Positions 16,901-17,574 of a DNA stretch of 17,574 bases are shown piece after piece. The stretch is from contig CALCUH010000020.1 in NCBI GenBank assembly GCA_937907165.1, positions 1 through 17,574 on the forward strand. The letters run 5' to 3'. The translations under genes were made by a program, and so were the position numbers. The stretch's first letter is position 1. Each line of letters opens with the position of its first letter. Below the pieces are notes generated by a model. The model did no database searches. It was not told the origin of the DNA and was given only the letters and a program-made list of their open reading frames with translations. The DNA comes from an uncultured Bacteroidales bacterium. GTDB lineage: Bacteria; Bacteroidota; Bacteroidia; Bacteroidales; Paludibacteraceae.

Positions 16901-17022
16901 TACTCGACGAATCTGGAATTATCGAAGTCAAATTACCGTCGGGCATCTACTTTGTACGAACCAACACGAAACAGACCCATCGTTTTATATTAGTTTCCCA
17001 GAATAATCATGGTCGCCTATAA
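13906..17022 (+). CDS. Tandem CE12-type SGNH esterase (rhamnogalacturonan acetylesterase-like) with ThuA-like domain and T9SS tail
   Basis: A 1038-residue protein carrying two SGNH hydrolase domains that resemble rhamnogalacturonan acetylesterase. I start at 13906, where a typical signal peptide begins (MKRIFLLLLSTLLL…); an upstream ATG at 13813 lies inside the lyase terminator. Order: SGNH-1 (about 23-245; S30 in GDST, GIND at 96-99, D211/H214); InlB-like beta domain; Ig-like domain (SYQWYFNNAAINGATSPTL…); SGNH-2 (about 411-640; S418, GGRSSRSF, GHND at 484-487, D603/H606); second InlB-like domain; ThuA-like domain (about 733-947), more than half identical by eye to that of the lyase; T9SS-type tail (about 955-1038). 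SGNH-2 has all canonical blocks, while SGNH-1 has lost two usual features. The expected role is to remove acetyl groups from RG-I so the lyase can work. The 3' end is partly duplicated. Confidence 0.93.
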   Translation: MKRIFLLLLSTLLLFFPSWGQLRVFTIGDSTVQDYNDGYAPRKGWGQMLPFFFDKTQAVVYNKAVGGTSSMSFYNNHWGAIKKQLGKGDYVFIQFGINDRNSKDPKRYSPKGTFEKYIRNFVKETQAKGAVPVLVSTVRRCAWENGKPYDSYHEHPQLMRDVAKEMSVPLIDLDKFCYDLFTQQGQLYAERFCTMHLVAGEYANYKNGNTDQVHYQEIGATENARFVVESIEKSNNADLKKLAACTLPRHKVTIKINDPSKSQAISRTAEFPEGINITLKTIPQKNAKFLRWEDGSQKTISTKSLYVLKMGASDVTYKAVYESTIKEEEETATPATEGPSIKIDNSKKELVASEAKSYQWYFNNAAINGATSPTLSVANNGTYSVEMTLTDGGKVKLDICVTIGKDGTIRRIYLIGDSTVCDYKENQFPMTGWGQVLKYFFNGDIKINNHAIGGRSSRSFREQGHWKAVLNELQPGDFVFIQFGHNDRDNKKTERYTPVDKYKLYIDSFVVETRAKGAIPVLVSPMVMNAWNNSGMRNVFTESGNNYQGAMAEVAKSRNCAFVNLGEKSHAFLGKTSSDYCSRFFYNTYIKGEYANYPNGQTDGTHFQEMGALILCRIITEELKANNDPFIQSLVHYMKPLYEVTVKANINNPGSITLSGAFPEGAPVTMKVLPANGKKFQNWNQDGKNVSDKTIFRFTMGNKSTILTAMFEGGSDVIPEIAPLPTEIPSDKLKIAYVTDPTNENYPNDKIENHLKEDENLFVWETDAKYREIDLSMFDVVVISENTPSTATIMNDLKSISKPTLTLKVHGYKNATGAWNWAKEGFGDNTTATSIVVEETQKDHPIFKGVTYTERNEIEMVSEVNTKALTFMNPESFTNVQGSINSIATIKDDENVSILEISEGSSINGDKINKKLLQIGLNSSSYGNLTDNALTIIKNACYYLAEKESFSTDINVVNSDNWELFPTLVTENHFHVTGIEAGTPIQIMNTKGQIIQNDVLDESGIIEVKLPSGIYFVRTNTKQTHRFILVSQNNHGRL

Positions 17023-17086
17023 ATAAAGTAACGATAAACGTTTCCCAGAATAATCATGGTCGCCTATAAATAAAGTAACGATAAAC
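16993..17086 (+). repeat. Perfect 47-bp tandem duplication across the 3' end of the esterase gene
   Basis: Bases 16993-17039 are repeated exactly at 17040-17086. Each copy carries the last ten codons, the TAA stop and 17 bases of trailer. The second copy is outside the reading frame and non-coding. Exact identity implies a recent event. Confidence 0.95.
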
Positions 17087-17188
17087 AATGCACCACACAC
17101 AAAAGGAAAACTCCCGATAAGGTTACATGTAGTTTCTAAAAGTTTCACTGACCTTTGATGTGAAAAATCCACGTTTGCATATATATGC

Positions 17189-17221
17189 TAAGCCACCCAC
17201 GCCTTGGGTGGCTTATTTTTT
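17189..17221 (+). terminator. Rho-independent terminator of the esterase gene
   Basis: An 11-bp perfect stem (TAAGCCACCCA at 17189-17199 with its complement at 17205-17215), a 5-base loop and six T. It lies about 165 bases past the stop codon, with the tandem duplication in between. Confidence 0.9.
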
Positions 17222-17574
17222 CGTCAGGGAGGCTACTTCTCCGCACCGATTAACCCTTGACACAAAATTCATATTCGTGACAAAATAACATTAGCAAACG
17301 TCTATATTTCAGCAGTCAAACAGACTTTTCCTTCAGTCAAATCACAAATAATCCTAAACATTGAATGAAAATTCCTATCGGAACACAACTATTATCCTTA
17401 CCATTTGCGATGATGGAGAACATATGGTAACCTATGACAAATCGGTTAAAGCTTCAAAAAACAAAGTGGCAAGTATTAAGAAGCTGTTTAAATTTTAATG
17501 AAATATTTTGTTAAGCATCAGAAAACAGAAGGCTAATTGAATCATGGTCACAGCGGTTTCCGCATGAAACTCAT
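17222..17574. other. Right-edge intergenic region with a possible gene remnant
   Basis: I see no complete gene here. A short frame at 17361-17498 (TTG start, or ATG at 17424) encodes up to 45 residues ending …VTYDKSVKASKNKVASIKKLFKF. It reads like the basic C-terminus of a decayed or very small protein, but I do not recognise it. CAGTCAAA occurs twice at 21-bp spacing (17313 and 17334), after a TATATTTC that resembles a -7 box. Confidence 0.3.

Noticed and set aside
1..17574. CRISPR arrays, tRNA or rRNA genes, riboswitches
   Set aside because: No regularly spaced repeat arrays, cloverleaf sequences or conserved rRNA stretches were seen on reading either strand.

Overview
The window looks like chromosomal DNA from a member of the Bacteroidales. 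Four things point there: a hybrid two-component system that fuses sensor, kinase, receiver and AraC domains in one protein; promoters of the TAnnTTTG type; AT-rich leaders without Shine-Dalgarno sequences; and polysaccharide-degrading enzymes that end in type IX secretion (T9SS, Por) sorting domains. T9SS cargo with pectin enzymes fits Prevotellaceae or a related T9SS-bearing family better than typical gut Bacteroides, but I cannot name the species.

Layout. (1) 1-101 is the truncated end of a repeat element. (2) 177-775, minus strand: a translationally coupled pair, a small winged-helix protein followed by an RNase H-fold protein that has lost its catalytic residues. (3) 985-1230: a small unknown ORF with its own promoter. 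(4) 1303-3474, minus: a secreted GH43 arabinanase-like enzyme with a ricin-type lectin domain. (5) 3678-4937: a lipoprotein with MORN_2/YwqK-type repeats, divergent from the GH43 gene. (6) 5195-5498: a roughly 300-bp non-coding element with terminal inverted repeats. It is an inverted copy of the element at the left edge, so the two copies bracket about 5.1 kb. (7) 5507-6324: a frameshifted gene for a surface protein with a tail-fibre/S74-like C-terminus. (8) 6428-10456: the hybrid two-component regulator. (9) 10750-13779: a PL11 rhamnogalacturonan lyase. (10) 13906-17022: a protein with two CE12-type SGNH esterase domains in tandem. (11) 17023-17574: a 47-bp tandem duplication, a strong terminator and a possible gene remnant.

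How the genes fit together. The right half reads as a compact rhamnogalacturonan-I (pectin) module. The periplasmic two-propeller sensor probably detects a pectic oligosaccharide. Its AraC domain probably acts at the 21-bp-period direct repeat at 10585-10624, just upstream of the lyase gene. The lyase cleaves the RG-I backbone and the double esterase would remove acetyl groups that block it. The GH43 enzyme further left would trim arabinan side chains. No SusC/SusD pair is visible; the three enzymes instead carry T9SS tails, so they are probably exported to the cell surface or the medium.

Most notable: the lyase and the double esterase share a ~215-residue accessory domain of ThuA/glutamine-amidotransferase-like appearance between their catalytic parts and their T9SS tails. 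Also notable are the degenerate first esterase domain, the lyase catalytic module with codon usage unlike its flanks, and the catalytically dead RNase H-like protein.
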